In this document: positions 42,274-50,605 of the stretch, piece after piece | Position numbering within the stretch: position 1 is the stretch's first letter | Layout: every line of letters begins with the position of its first letter | Assembly: GCA_900167925.1 (NCBI GenBank) | Contig: FUZM01000004.1 | Location: 124,001-188,000, forward strand | Direction of reading: 5' to 3' | DNA: 64,000 bases | DNA from: Bacteroidales bacterium WCE2008 | GTDB taxonomy: Bacteria; Bacteroidota; Bacteroidia; Bacteroidales; UBA932 | Made by a program: the position numbers and the translations under genes | Notes under the pieces: generated by a model | What the model saw: only the letters and a program-made list of their open reading frames with translations | Database searches by the model: none | What the model was told of the DNA's origin: nothing

Positions 42274-43146
42274 CTAAAGACTATACCCCATTTCATTCAG
42301 CCACATTTCATACTGAACATACCGATCATCCGACAGGTTAGCTTTTATAACCTGATTTATCTTGTTAGCAATCTCACCTGTGAAATAGCCGGACGTAGTA
42401 TAGCAAGACTCTGCAAAAGAATGTGGCACGAATTTATGATAGCAAGCCGAATCTGGATCAACAACCCTATCAAGAATCTGCTTTACTTTCGCACTATTCA
42501 TGGATAGTCGATGCCCCAAAACGATATACTTTATACATCCATCAATACTCAGTTTTCCGTCATACCCCATGATGAAAAGCCTATGCTCATCCTCATTTTC
42601 CCAATCTCTGTGTTTAAGAAAGAATAGCGATTTCCAGTTGTCCTTGATGAATTCTTGCACAGTATTAGCTTTGTAGTCTATCTTGCTCTCATTTGGCGTG
42701 TTAAATACGCTATACTCAACGTCCTCAAATTTATAAAAAAATGAGTCCAAGATCTCCCTATTTTTCTTTATAAATACTTCTTTATCAATAACTATGCAGA
42801 TTCCTTCGGCATTATCCGCATAGTATCCCCACATAGCAGGATGATTAGTCCCCTCCTGGCACACACCTTGTAAATCGTAGTTCTGCGAGAAACTAAGTAT
42901 ATGGCATTTTTCTTTAATGTACTCCTCTGCTTCACACATAACCATGAAGTTTTCATTCAGATTCATGTTATTCACATTTCCCTCATTTAAATCATTCAAC
43001 TTCTCGAATGAAGAAGGCAGCAAAGTCAAGTCTTCCAGTATGGTTAGGAAACTGCTAAATTTTGTATAATGAAACAAAGCGCCATCACCACGGTGGGGTT
43101 CTTCCTCGTTATGATACAAGTAAATCGGCAATTCTGTCAGCAGCAT
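42274..43146 (-). CDS. DUF2971 family protein
   Basis: The 290-aa protein shows the DUF2971 pattern: LFHYTKFSSFLTILEDLTLLPSSFEKLNDLNE near the start, CHILSFSQNYD, the MWGYYADNAEGICIVID block and a late DWENEDEHRLFI motif. The spaced His-Tyr, Trp-Gly-Tyr-Tyr and Glu-x-x-Glu-x-Arg elements recall the H-Y-E residues of ADP-ribosyltransferases, but I cannot show this from sequence. DUF2971 genes occur often in accessory regions of bacteria and archaea. The gene starts ten bases after the SIR2 stop and ends 12 bases before the membrane protein, so the three are co-expressed. Confidence 0.8.
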   Translation of the reverse strand: MLLTELPIYLYHNEEEPHRGDGALFHYTKFSSFLTILEDLTLLPSSFEKLNDLNEGNVNNMNLNENFMVMCEAEEYIKEKCHILSFSQNYDLQGVCQEGTNHPAMWGYYADNAEGICIVIDKEVFIKKNREILDSFFYKFEDVEYSVFNTPNESKIDYKANTVQEFIKDNWKSLFFLKHRDWENEDEHRLFIMGYDGKLSIDGCIKYIVLGHRLSMNSAKVKQILDRVVDPDSACYHKFVPHSFAESCYTTSGYFTGEIANKINQVIKANLSDDRYVQYEMWLNEMGYSL

Positions 43147-43156
43147 GGACGTCTTA

Positions 43157-46100
43157 TCAATTAAAATTCGTAAAGAACCTTTCCGATTTATTTAACTCAA
43201 TCCAGTACTTGATGCCTTTTGAATCATACCCCTTAAGAGAAAGAGCCTTTGCAATCTTAGACATATCTCTCGTGGTCATAATGAGTTCCATATTGCATTC
43301 CTGAGCGACATCTTTTGTAAACCTGTCTAATATCTGAACAAGTCCATCCAAGATATCCTCATCTTCCTTGCTAATTAGGCCCTCATTAAGATATAAACGC
43401 AGATAGGCGACACATGTATCCAGGCCATCGCTGTTTTTCATAAGGACGCGATTTATAACCGTATTGATATAGCGCACTAGGCCTCTATGAGTGATCGAAT
43501 CTCTATTATTGAAGATAAATCTAAGAGCCATTTTCATGTCGTCTTCAAACGGAGAGTGCAATCCATCTTGAACGGTAAAAATGCCACTAATTTCTTGATA
43601 ATAAGCTTTGACCTTATTACGGACCTCCAAAAAGTCCTCTTTACCCAAAAGCCTTTTCTCATAGTAATTCAAGAAAGAAAGCATCTCAGACAATAATCCA
43701 TCGATATCACCTAGCGCAGGTTTTGATTTATGCGTATCATAAAACGCAACCAGTTCATCGAGGCTGTCCTTCATCTTATTGTATAACCTAAGTAATGAAT
43801 CTTTATCAAAGTATATCCTGCGGACAAAGTTTGTAATGCTCAGGTACTCGAAAGGACGGTGAGCACGATTACTATCTATCACACCATTTTCCCACAATAA
43901 AGGACTATTACATACGGCTTCCACAAATACCCGCTTTCCCTCAACACTGCCTTTCATAAAGAACTGTGCGCTACGGAATACAACTTCATCTACATTCTGC
44001 CCCATGTGTGCATTTAGAATTTCAATACATTTAGAAGAAACCATCTCTATTTGATTTGGGGTCATAATATAATAAATGTTGCCAGCAATAGTAATCTCTT
44101 CTGGCATGCTCAGTTGGGATATGAAGTTATCAATCGCCCTTGACAATCTATCATCACCATTACGATCCTTCCTCACAACGTTAAGATAATACAAGCAATT
44201 AATAACAAAAGATGTATTTTTCTTAGAGTTCGTCAGCACATCACATATGATCCTTTGCCGCATGAGTTTGTTCCTTAAGCTATTCAACCCTTTGTTTATA
44301 AAAATATCCAGAACGTCGTTTCTTCGAGCATCAGTTTGATTGAAACGCGATGACAACACCTCTTTCTCCCAAACTTTCATATAAAGCGACTCCCATATAG
44401 ATGACGGAACTGCAACAAACATCTCTTTGGATATTTGAAGGATCCCTTCTTTTAAATACAACGGAGTGTCATCAGAAATAAATGCTTGGAGGAGGCTCAC
44501 CAAAATATCACCTAAACAAGAATCCGCCAGTTCATCTGAATAGGCATAATCCTGCCCTATTCTTGCTCGTACATTGTTATCAGAGCATTGAATACTATAA
44601 AACAAGGATGCTTTCGGATACGACTTGAAAAGATTCTTATGAATCGGATACCAGTTTTCCGGATTAATGAGAATAAAAAAATTACGGAAACTAACAAAGT
44701 ACGGAGCTTCAATCAAGAAGTTAAGGACAGCCATAGCCTCTTCCGTATTGTTCGGTTCGTATCCCACATAAGTAAATCTTTTATTCCGTCCCTCACCGTA
44801 ACGTCCAATTTTATCTTTCACTTCCTCTTCTTTTACTCTTTTTATATAGTTGGATATGACTTTATTATAGTCCTGCACGTTAGCATTTTCGAAACGGGCT
44901 AAAGATAGGTCGGTGGGGATGGTCCCTTCTACCAGATTCAAGAGCCTTGTGGCATAGTACCGTTCTTTCGCACTTGTCTCACTATCCAAGAAATCTACAA
45001 TCAATTCTTTACCTCCATCATCCATAAAGAATGATAATAGCATTGCTTTCTTCAAGACATCTACTCCTTCTGCAGACCACTCTTTTAGCAATCGTTTTGA
45101 CTCAGAGAAATCCAGAGAAAAGAGATGCCTGATTATCCCTTCATATGGCTCAACTGCCAGTTCATCACGCCGCCAAGATTGAGACAACGTTTCAGTTCTG
45201 TTAATGAGCTTCTTATACTGTATTAAGTCTTCGCCTCCAATTCCGGATTCAGGAATCAGCTTTGCCATTTTCTGACTTACCGTAATACCGGAATCTCTCA
45301 AGGCAAGTATTGCTAATTGTGCTTCTGGAACAGTCAGTTTGTCCTGGCGTTCGATGATTCCAAGATAAGTCTTCTGCTGGTCAGAATAGTTTACAAAACG
45401 ATTCCATATCTTTATTTGACGAAGCCTTGCCAACTCATCTTCATCCACCTCAATCGTCCGAACAAGTTGCGGTAGTTCCCCGCTTATTTTGGATTTATAC
45501 ACGCGATTCCAGAGATGCAGATATTCCGTTCTATCTTCATACCCATTTTCCTGAGGCTCCGCGCTCCTTTGTTTATTATTAACGGGTGCTTCACACCCAT
45601 TTTCCTGAGGCTCCGCGCTCCTTTGTTTATTATTAACGTGTGATTTTTCATGGGGAGATTCTGGATCCTCGAGATGGTCCATTTCTTTTCCGTCACCGGC
45701 AGGAGCCACCTCTCGTTCTTCTTCCGGCTTAAGATAATCGAACAAATGGACAAATAACTCTCGTGGCGAATCCTCGGCTTTAGCCTTTATTAGTGATATA
45801 ATCTCATCGTTCATGAGTGGAATATAGACAATCTTGTGATTGTCATAAAAGAGCTGCTTGTCTAACGGAGGCAGATCTTTAGAAAGAGCTATAAGAAATA
45901 TCTTCTTATCATACTGTTCTTCGCGATTCTTATCAGCCTTTACCAGAACATCCCGCACCCATTCTATCCAATTCACGAAGTTAGGGTCATCGCCTGAAAA
46001 TCCAATCAGGCAGAAGTACCCTTGTAACAATGAAATTCTCATCAATTGAGTGAATGCTTCGTGATCTTTTGGATAGTTTTTGTAGTCTTCTTCCGAAATA

Positions 46101-46789
46101 ATATATTGTTGATGACTATTCCCGTCAAAGCTAAAATCTCTTGGTGAATCACCCAGAGGGTTATACAAGTCTCCATGCAACTTGATGATTGTCGGGTCTT
46201 TGCAATCGACGGATAGGTCATGAGCCGCGGTTATGGTTTTTATTCTTATTGCGGGATCACTCGCATCCGCAGCATATTCCAACAGTTTGTCATAGTTTGT
46301 CGTATATATCCTTTCCCAGCCTTCACCTTTTAAAAGACCCACATGAGCCAAAAAAGAGTCGGGCTGGATACTAATAACCTTTTTTTCGTTCTTTCCAGAG
46401 AATCTAAACTGATTGTTTTCAGCATCAATGTATGGTACACGCTCTTCAATATAATGTTCTATCGATTCTCGAAATCCTTTTCTTTCGATATAGTCCGAAA
46501 CCACTCTCAAATATCCCTTTCGAGATAATAACCTTTCGACCTCCTCTTTCTGAAACTTATGGAATTCAGTAGAGATAGGAGGTGTCGACGGATTACAATT
46601 CAGATAGCGAAGCCAAGCTGTCTCTATTTCGTCTGGATACAGTTCCACTACCATATCATATAGGAGTTCATTCCAAGATGGATACTCCGAGCAGGCGTTC
46701 TTGGAAAAGCCGGCACCAACCAGAACAGACACTCGTTTATTCCGGTATAAGTCTTTAAGCTTAGATAAATGTTTTGATAATTCTTCCAT
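43157..46789 (-). CDS. SIR2-domain protein with large helical C-terminus
   Basis: The 1210-aa protein has an N-terminal SIR2 domain (about 15-345): GAGFSKN at 25-31, YTTNYDKLLE with Asn165, IIKLHGD with His205 and LIGFSGDDPNF at 261-271. Asn and His are the expected NAD-hydrolysing residues of defence SIR2 proteins. A charged linker (about 350-420) carries an 18-residue tandem duplication. The remaining 790 residues are helical with no P-loop, so it is not a STAND ATPase; they probably form a target-sensing scaffold. By family knowledge such proteins deplete NAD+ when a phage is sensed. First gene of a leftward operon with DUF2971 and membrane proteins. Codon use is AT-richer than in the housekeeping flanks, suggesting transfer. 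Confidence 0.88.
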   Translation of the reverse strand: MEELSKHLSKLKDLYRNKRVSVLVGAGFSKNACSEYPSWNELLYDMVVELYPDEIETAWLRYLNCNPSTPPISTEFHKFQKEEVERLLSRKGYLRVVSDYIERKGFRESIEHYIEERVPYIDAENNQFRFSGKNEKKVISIQPDSFLAHVGLLKGEGWERIYTTNYDKLLEYAADASDPAIRIKTITAAHDLSVDCKDPTIIKLHGDLYNPLGDSPRDFSFDGNSHQQYIISEEDYKNYPKDHEAFTQLMRISLLQGYFCLIGFSGDDPNFVNWIEWVRDVLVKADKNREEQYDKKIFLIALSKDLPPLDKQLFYDNHKIVYIPLMNDEIISLIKAKAEDSPRELFVHLFDYLKPEEEREVAPAGDGKEMDHLEDPESPHEKSHVNNKQRSAEPQENGCEAPVNNKQRSAEPQENGYEDRTEYLHLWNRVYKSKISGELPQLVRTIEVDEDELARLRQIKIWNRFVNYSDQQKTYLGIIERQDKLTVPEAQLAILALRDSGITVSQKMAKLIPESGIGGEDLIQYKKLINRTETLSQSWRRDELAVEPYEGIIRHLFSLDFSESKRLLKEWSAEGVDVLKKAMLLSFFMDDGGKELIVDFLDSETSAKERYYATRLLNLVEGTIPTDLSLARFENANVQDYNKVISNYIKRVKEEEVKDKIGRYGEGRNKRFTYVGYEPNNTEEAMAVLNFLIEAPYFVSFRNFFILINPENWYPIHKNLFKSYPKASLFYSIQCSDNNVRARIGQDYAYSDELADSCLGDILVSLLQAFISDDTPLYLKEGILQISKEMFVAVPSSIWESLYMKVWEKEVLSSRFNQTDARRNDVLDIFINKGLNSLRNKLMRQRIICDVLTNSKKNTSFVINCLYYLNVVRKDRNGDDRLSRAIDNFISQLSMPEEITIAGNIYYIMTPNQIEMVSSKCIEILNAHMGQNVDEVVFRSAQFFMKGSVEGKRVFVEAVCNSPLLWENGVIDSNRAHRPFEYLSITNFVRRIYFDKDSLLRLYNKMKDSLDELVAFYDTHKSKPALGDIDGLLSEMLSFLNYYEKRLLGKEDFLEVRNKVKAYYQEISGIFTVQDGLHSPFEDDMKMALRFIFNNRDSITHRGLVRYINTVINRVLMKNSDGLDTCVAYLRLYLNEGLISKEDEDILDGLVQILDRFTKDVAQECNMELIMTTRDMSKIAKALSLKGYDSKGIKYWIELNKSERFFTNFN
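45541..45638. repeat. 54-bp in-frame duplication in the SIR2 gene linker
   Basis: The stretch starting ACCCATTTTCCTGAGGCTCC at 45541 recurs at 45595 (period 54 bases, 18 codons; near identical over at least 44 bases). In protein it doubles the segment VNNKQRSAEPQENG in the linker after the SIR2 domain. Confidence 0.92.
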
Positions 46790-46891
46790 CTATTCTAGTT
46801 AATACAAATTCTGGACACAATTTTACTTAGCAGAGAAGATGTGGTACTTCCCAACGGCTACGACAATAAAGTTAGACACAATTAGTTAAAT

Positions 46892-46928
46892 AAAAAAGAT
46901 TCGCCGCCCGAAATTTGAGCAGCGAATC
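46892..46928 (-). terminator. Terminator of the small membrane protein genes
   Basis: On the minus strand GATTCGC (complement of 46922-46928) pairs with GCGAATC (complement of 46898-46904), with additional inner GC pairs, followed by a TTTTTTA run (46892-46897). It separates these genes from the SIR2 operon. The 100 bases after it contain the sequence GACACAATT twice and no clear -7 box for SIR2. Confidence 0.7.
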
Positions 46929-47004
46929 GATATTTCTCTAAACGTCCGACAAAAGGGACGAAAACGAAGGCCTAAACCAGGAAATCAAAAAAACAAAACT
47001 CCCC

Positions 47005-47250
47005 CTACCGATAAAGACTCCGGCGGATGGTTTCTTCCTCGATGATGCGGGCATGACGCTGAGCATCAGTCTCCCCGAGCAAAGCGACGAGAAGCGCGGC
47101 AATGAGCGGAGAAAAGAAAAACGCGAAAAGGAACCAGCCGAGCGAGCTGCGTCCTCGTTTCGAAGCCAGGTGCCCCACAAGCACGCAAAGCAAGACATAG
47201 CCTCCCATGAAGATGAGAAAGAAAACCAAAGTAATAGCAAAATATTCCAT
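47005..47250 (-). CDS. Small two-helix membrane protein
   Basis: The 81-aa protein has helix one at about 4-27 (AITLVFFLIFMGGYVLLCVLVG), a basic loop with the phrase ASKRGRSSLGWF, helix two at about 38-59 and a charged tail with ARIIEEETIRRSLYR. The GRS..GWF....SPL.A.L pattern is widespread in short inner-membrane proteins without known function. It starts 15 bases after a second small membrane protein gene, with a terminator behind it, so the two form a short operon. Confidence 0.65.
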   Translation of the reverse strand: MEYFAITLVFFLIFMGGYVLLCVLVGHLASKRGRSSLGWFLFAFFFSPLIAALLVALLGETDAQRHARIIEEETIRRSLYR

Positions 47251-47265
47251 AACGTCAAATGATCA

Positions 47266-47418
47266 TTACCCCTTAATCCTCTCACTGAGCTTGGGAAGGG
47301 AGCCGAGCGAGAGAAGGACGACGCCGACAATCTGCACCTTAAGAGAATCGCCCATCAGGCCGAGCAGAAACGCCAGCAGCCCTAAGACAAGAAAGAAAAC
47401 ACGAACACCTTTTTTCAT
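47266..47418 (-). CDS. 50-aa membrane peptide
   Basis: A complete frame from ATG (47416-47418) to TAA (47266-47268) codes for 50 residues, MKKGVRVFFLVLGLLAFLLG with a second hydrophobic stretch VGVVLLSLGS and a charged end LPKLSERIKG. It is likely a two-helix inner-membrane peptide. It lies 15 bases upstream of the 81-aa membrane protein gene in the same direction, and its start has no overlapping competitor. Function unknown. Confidence 0.55.
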   Translation of the reverse strand: MKKGVRVFFLVLGLLAFLLGLMGDSLKVQIVGVVLLSLGSLPKLSERIKG

Positions 47419-47640
47419 ATTAATAGTAGTTTAACGACATCGCAAAATAAAACGCCATCAACCTACCAGGCCAATTCGTGTCGGAAATATCAGAAAGACT
47501 CAGCCAGTGCCTCCAACTCAACAGCCACCAATTCTTTGCAATATAAGAATTTAAATCGTCAAATGCAAACGCCATCCCCGGCACCCCACTTCATCAGAAT
47601 GATCATCCATGAGAGCGACCAGAATAATGACTCGCCTCGC

Positions 47641-48021
47641 CTACAAAGCCGCGAATCTTTCCAAGATCTCCCCAATGAGAACACCAGTCAAAGTACAAAC
47701 CGGTATCATAAGATAAATGAAAAAGATATGGATCTTTCTGTTGCATGGAGAATTCCGAAATCGAGACAGGATTTTATCCTTCCGTTTTCTATAACTGAGA
47801 TACGACCACAAACAAACTATCACGCAAAGAATAACCGTAGTCCGTTCGCTAAAGTCTCCCCAAAAACGTCTATGTACAACAAGATACGCCGGTGTCAAAA
47901 GGCATCCCAGGCAAGTGGCGACAAAAAAAGAAGGGCCAAAGACTGAGAAAAACTCATCCTCACCCTTCTTCTTATAGAAAATGTATAGTCTGTAAAAAAG
48001 ATAATCAAAAAGACGCATCAT
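47641..48021 (-). CDS. Small membrane protein downstream of wbuC
   Basis: The 126-aa protein has three hydrophobic segments (about 28-48, 60-76, 100-117) and basic loops (SYRKRKDKILSRFRNSPCNRKIH), so an inner-membrane protein. It starts three bases after the wbuC stop (ATGATG at 48016-48021), so it is translated in the same operon. No family recognised. Between its end and the next leftward gene (47419-47640) I see no further gene. Confidence 0.6.
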   Translation of the reverse strand: MMRLFDYLFYRLYIFYKKKGEDEFFSVFGPSFFVATCLGCLLTPAYLVVHRRFWGDFSERTTVILCVIVCLWSYLSYRKRKDKILSRFRNSPCNRKIHIFFIYLMIPVCTLTGVLIGEILERFAAL

Positions 48022-48024
48022 AAC

Positions 48025-48417
48025 TCACCCCTCCCAAACATCCGCCTTCCCCATCGGAGCGAACTTGCCATCCTTGAACTCGACGATGACTGAAGGCTGG
48101 AGAGCCACCAGAGTGTGCCACTGACCGGCGGGAATCTGAAGGCCGAAGGTGCCGGCAGAAGGATCGAGACGGAAACGAGCGGTCTCATGGCCGGAATCAT
48201 CATAGAAGATCTCATCGACGCAGCCGCGAAGACACACAACCGTCTCCGACGTCGACCGATGCCGATGGACCGGAACAACCGACCCCGGCAGAATCGCATT
48301 CAGCATCCGCTGCGACTGGTCATCCGGCGAATTCCGAAGATCCATGTTCATACGCAGCCGCGGCGACGCCTTAGCCTGCTCCGTCATCTCGTCAAGGAGT
48401 TGTTGTGTGAGGTTCAT
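48025..48417 (-). CDS. wbuC: WbuC-family cupin metalloprotein
   Basis: The 130-aa protein has the WbuC cupin: N-terminal SPRLRMNMDLRNSPDDQSQRMLNAI, the metal-binding HRHRSTSETVVCLRG (two His plus Glu) and the later GQWHTLVAL His. WbuC genes are found in or beside O-antigen and capsule clusters; the reaction is unknown, sugar-nucleotide modification is supposed. Here it lies 366 bases beyond the end of the polysaccharide operon in the same direction. The intervening stretch has no clear promoter box. Confidence 0.88.
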   Translation of the reverse strand: MNLTQQLLDEMTEQAKASPRLRMNMDLRNSPDDQSQRMLNAILPGSVVPVHRHRSTSETVVCLRGCVDEIFYDDSGHETARFRLDPSAGTFGLQIPAGQWHTLVALQPSVIVEFKDGKFAPMGKADVWEG

Positions 48418-48783
48418 AAGAAAACACTAAAGTATAATTCTATAGTCAATCCTCCAAAGAAGGATCAGCCAACAAACACATAAAACTCTCCAATGTAAAT
48501 CTGCGATAGAACTTCATGAATGCCATATAAACAAAATATGATAAAAGGAGTACTTACATTATCATTCATGATATCCTAAATAATTTGATTGTTTCATTAG
48601 CGGCAAGGCCTTGGAGTCGCGACCACTTATCTCACTTGCGCATGTGATCTTATGATAACACATATTTGGAGTTGATGAAATAGTTAAACAGTTCTCTACA
48701 CTCCAATGGCTTCCCCTTCAAAGAATGCGATGACCGTATTAATGTGCTTTTACCAAAGAGCTGTAGTACTCTTTGATTATTCC
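48418..48783. other. 366-bp intergenic stretch with no supported gene
   Basis: AT-rich region between the last polysaccharide gene and wbuC. The minus strand has only short open pieces (for example 28 codons ending in NYFINSKYVLS and 26 codons ending in LADPSLED), which may be gene remnants but match nothing I know. A CAAGGCCTTG palindrome lies within it. No TAnnTTTG box and no clear terminator. Confidence 0.4.
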
Positions 48784-49296
48784 TCACTGATTTTTCGCCC
48801 TGTCACGAAGCGGTTTAGCTGGGACACCAGCCACTATCTCGCCTTTACCAACCGAACGATTTACAAGACTAGCAGCTCCTACTATAGCACCTTCACCTAT
48901 CGTCACGTCTTTAGGTGCAATAATCGACGCTCTCATGCCTATATAGGCACCATCCTCGATGATAATTCTGTTGTGGTCCTGCCTATGACCATGACATGCG
49001 AAGTATACCCCGTATGAAATAGTGACATTATCTCCAATCACAATCTTATCATAGCATAGATCATCCAGATAACAATGCATACCGATGAAGGTCCCCGAAC
49101 CAATCTTATAACCACATAATCTATAACAAGACACGCGTAGGTTTGAAAATGGGATCTTAGGACACACAACGGCCGAGAACCACTTCCGGACTACCTTCTT
49201 GAAAGCCATCCAAAATGATATTCTATACCGTTGTGGTATCTTGTCATCTGGCACATCCGGATGCCGGAGTTTATAATACAGTAAGATAACCCCCAT
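48784..49296 (-). CDS. Hexapeptide-repeat acyltransferase
   Basis: The 170-aa protein is a left-handed beta-helix acyltransferase: hexapeptide turns from IGSGTFIGMHCYL through IVIGDNVTISYGVYFACHGH (active-site His) to IGEGAIVGAASLV and the family ending GVPAKPLRDR. It O- or N-acetylates a sugar in the cytoplasm. It is the last gene of the polysaccharide operon, 14 bases after the aminotransferase gene, so it may acetylate the amino sugar that enzyme makes. It lacks the N-terminal Rossmann domain of PglD. Confidence 0.88.
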   Translation of the reverse strand: MGVILLYYKLRHPDVPDDKIPQRYRISFWMAFKKVVRKWFSAVVCPKIPFSNLRVSCYRLCGYKIGSGTFIGMHCYLDDLCYDKIVIGDNVTISYGVYFACHGHRQDHNRIIIEDGAYIGMRASIIAPKDVTIGEGAIVGAASLVNRSVGKGEIVAGVPAKPLRDRAKNQ

Positions 49297-49310
49297 GTCT
49301 ATTAGATTGA

Positions 49311-50594
49311 TTATTCTACAATTGCTTCTTTAATGCACTCAACAATATAATTCACATCCTCATCTGTCACAAACGGGCCAGCAGGAAGGCAAAAACCAAC
49401 TTTAAATAATTCTTCTTCTATTCCGTTTGTATAGACAGGAGCGTCTGCATATACAGGCTGCTTATGCATAGGTTTCCAAGTTGGTCGCGCCTCAATCTTT
49501 TTCCCGAGCATAAAAACACGGAGGGCTTCCACGTTATCGTTGGGTTGGCAGTCTGTCGTTGCCGACTCCACCTGATGGATTACGCCAGCAGCTCCCCCCA
49601 CAGCCGTTTTGATAACTTCTTTATATGCATTCTCTTGGCCATGAATCCGAATATTTGCATCAAGAGTAGCGGCACACAACCAATAATTTGAATCATATCG
49701 AGAATCAGAAGGTTGTTTGTGAATATGTACTCCAGGAACACCATCTAACAACACTTCATATAATGCCTGTACATGTTTATGATGAGCAATGTGATCATCA
49801 AGCACTTTCATTTGTCCCCGGCCAATGCCGGCACAAACATTACTCATCCTATAATTATATCCTATGGCAGAGTGTTGATAATACGGATATGCGTCACGTG
49901 CTTGCGTTGCATACCACATGATCTCATTAGCGTCCTCGGCATTTCGACATATAAGAGCACCTCCACCACTGGTTGTAATCATTTTGTTTCCATTAAATGA
50001 AAGCACACCATACTTACCAAAAGTCCCCAACACCTGTCCATCAAAACGCGACCCCATTCCTTCTGCGGCATCTTCGATGATTGTAATACCATACTTCTCT
50101 CCTATCATCATTATCTCGTCTATCTTGTACGGCATTCCATACAACGCTACAGGAACGATTGCTTTCGGATATTTGCCTGTTTTTCTCTTACGGTCTATGA
50201 TAGCCTTCTCCAACAAAACCGGGTCCATATTCCATGTTTCCCTCTCAGATCCCACAAAAATAGGCTTCGCCCCGAGATATGTTATTGGATGAGAAGATGC
50301 GCAGAATGTATAGCTCTGTACTAAAACTTCATCACCTGATTTAACCCCTGCAGCCAACAGTGCCAGATGAACTGCAGCTGTCCCTGCCGACAAGCAAACT
50401 ACCCTTCTATCCAAAGTATCTTTGACTTCTCTTTTGCTATTAACGAATGATTCTAAATCTTTTTCAAAAGCATTGACATTAGGGCCCATTGGTACTACCC
50501 AATTGGTATCAAAAGCTTCTTTAACATATTTCTGTTCCCACCCTTCCTCGCTCATGTGAGCCAAGCAGAGATAAATTGTTTTTCTTTCAGTCAT
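49311..50594 (-). CDS. DegT/DnrJ/EryC1 sugar aminotransferase
   Basis: The 427-aa PLP enzyme has CLSAGTAAVHLALLAAGV, the IIEDAAEGMGSRFDG block and the PLP lysine Lys204 in SFNGNKMITTSGGGA. It transfers an amino group from glutamate to a keto-sugar nucleotide, as PglE does for UDP-4-keto-GlcNAc-derived bacillosamine. With an acyltransferase behind it and a phosphoglycosyl transferase two genes before it, the set resembles the pglC/E/D group for a 4-amino sugar that starts the repeat unit. No dedicated PglF-type dehydratase is visible in the window. Confidence 0.92.
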   Translation of the reverse strand: MTERKTIYLCLAHMSEEGWEQKYVKEAFDTNWVVPMGPNVNAFEKDLESFVNSKREVKDTLDRRVVCLSAGTAAVHLALLAAGVKSGDEVLVQSYTFCASSHPITYLGAKPIFVGSERETWNMDPVLLEKAIIDRKRKTGKYPKAIVPVALYGMPYKIDEIMMIGEKYGITIIEDAAEGMGSRFDGQVLGTFGKYGVLSFNGNKMITTSGGGALICRNAEDANEIMWYATQARDAYPYYQHSAIGYNYRMSNVCAGIGRGQMKVLDDHIAHHKHVQALYEVLLDGVPGVHIHKQPSDSRYDSNYWLCAATLDANIRIHGQENAYKEVIKTAVGGAAGVIHQVESATTDCQPNDNVEALRVFMLGKKIEARPTWKPMHKQPVYADAPVYTNGIEEELFKVGFCLPAGPFVTDEDVNYIVECIKEAIVE

Positions 50595-50605
50595 AATATA
50601 ACTGT

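Noticed and set aside
43157-46789. SIR2 protein as an Avs-type STAND or Thoeris ThsA
   Set aside because: No P-loop or NACHT-like motif in the C-terminal region, no TIR gene nearby, and the length far exceeds ThsA.
46805-46884. GACACAATT direct repeats upstream of the SIR2 operon as operator sites
   Set aside because: Only two short copies in AT-rich DNA with no clear promoter relation; too weak to claim.
39000-47000. Accessory island as a prophage or integrative element
   Set aside because: No integrase, structural or mobilisation gene, and no flanking tRNA or attachment repeats are visible.
48420-48530. 26-codon frame ending LADPSLED in the intergenic region after the polysaccharide operon
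   Set aside because: Too short, with no recognisable similarity; kept only as a note in the intergenic entry.
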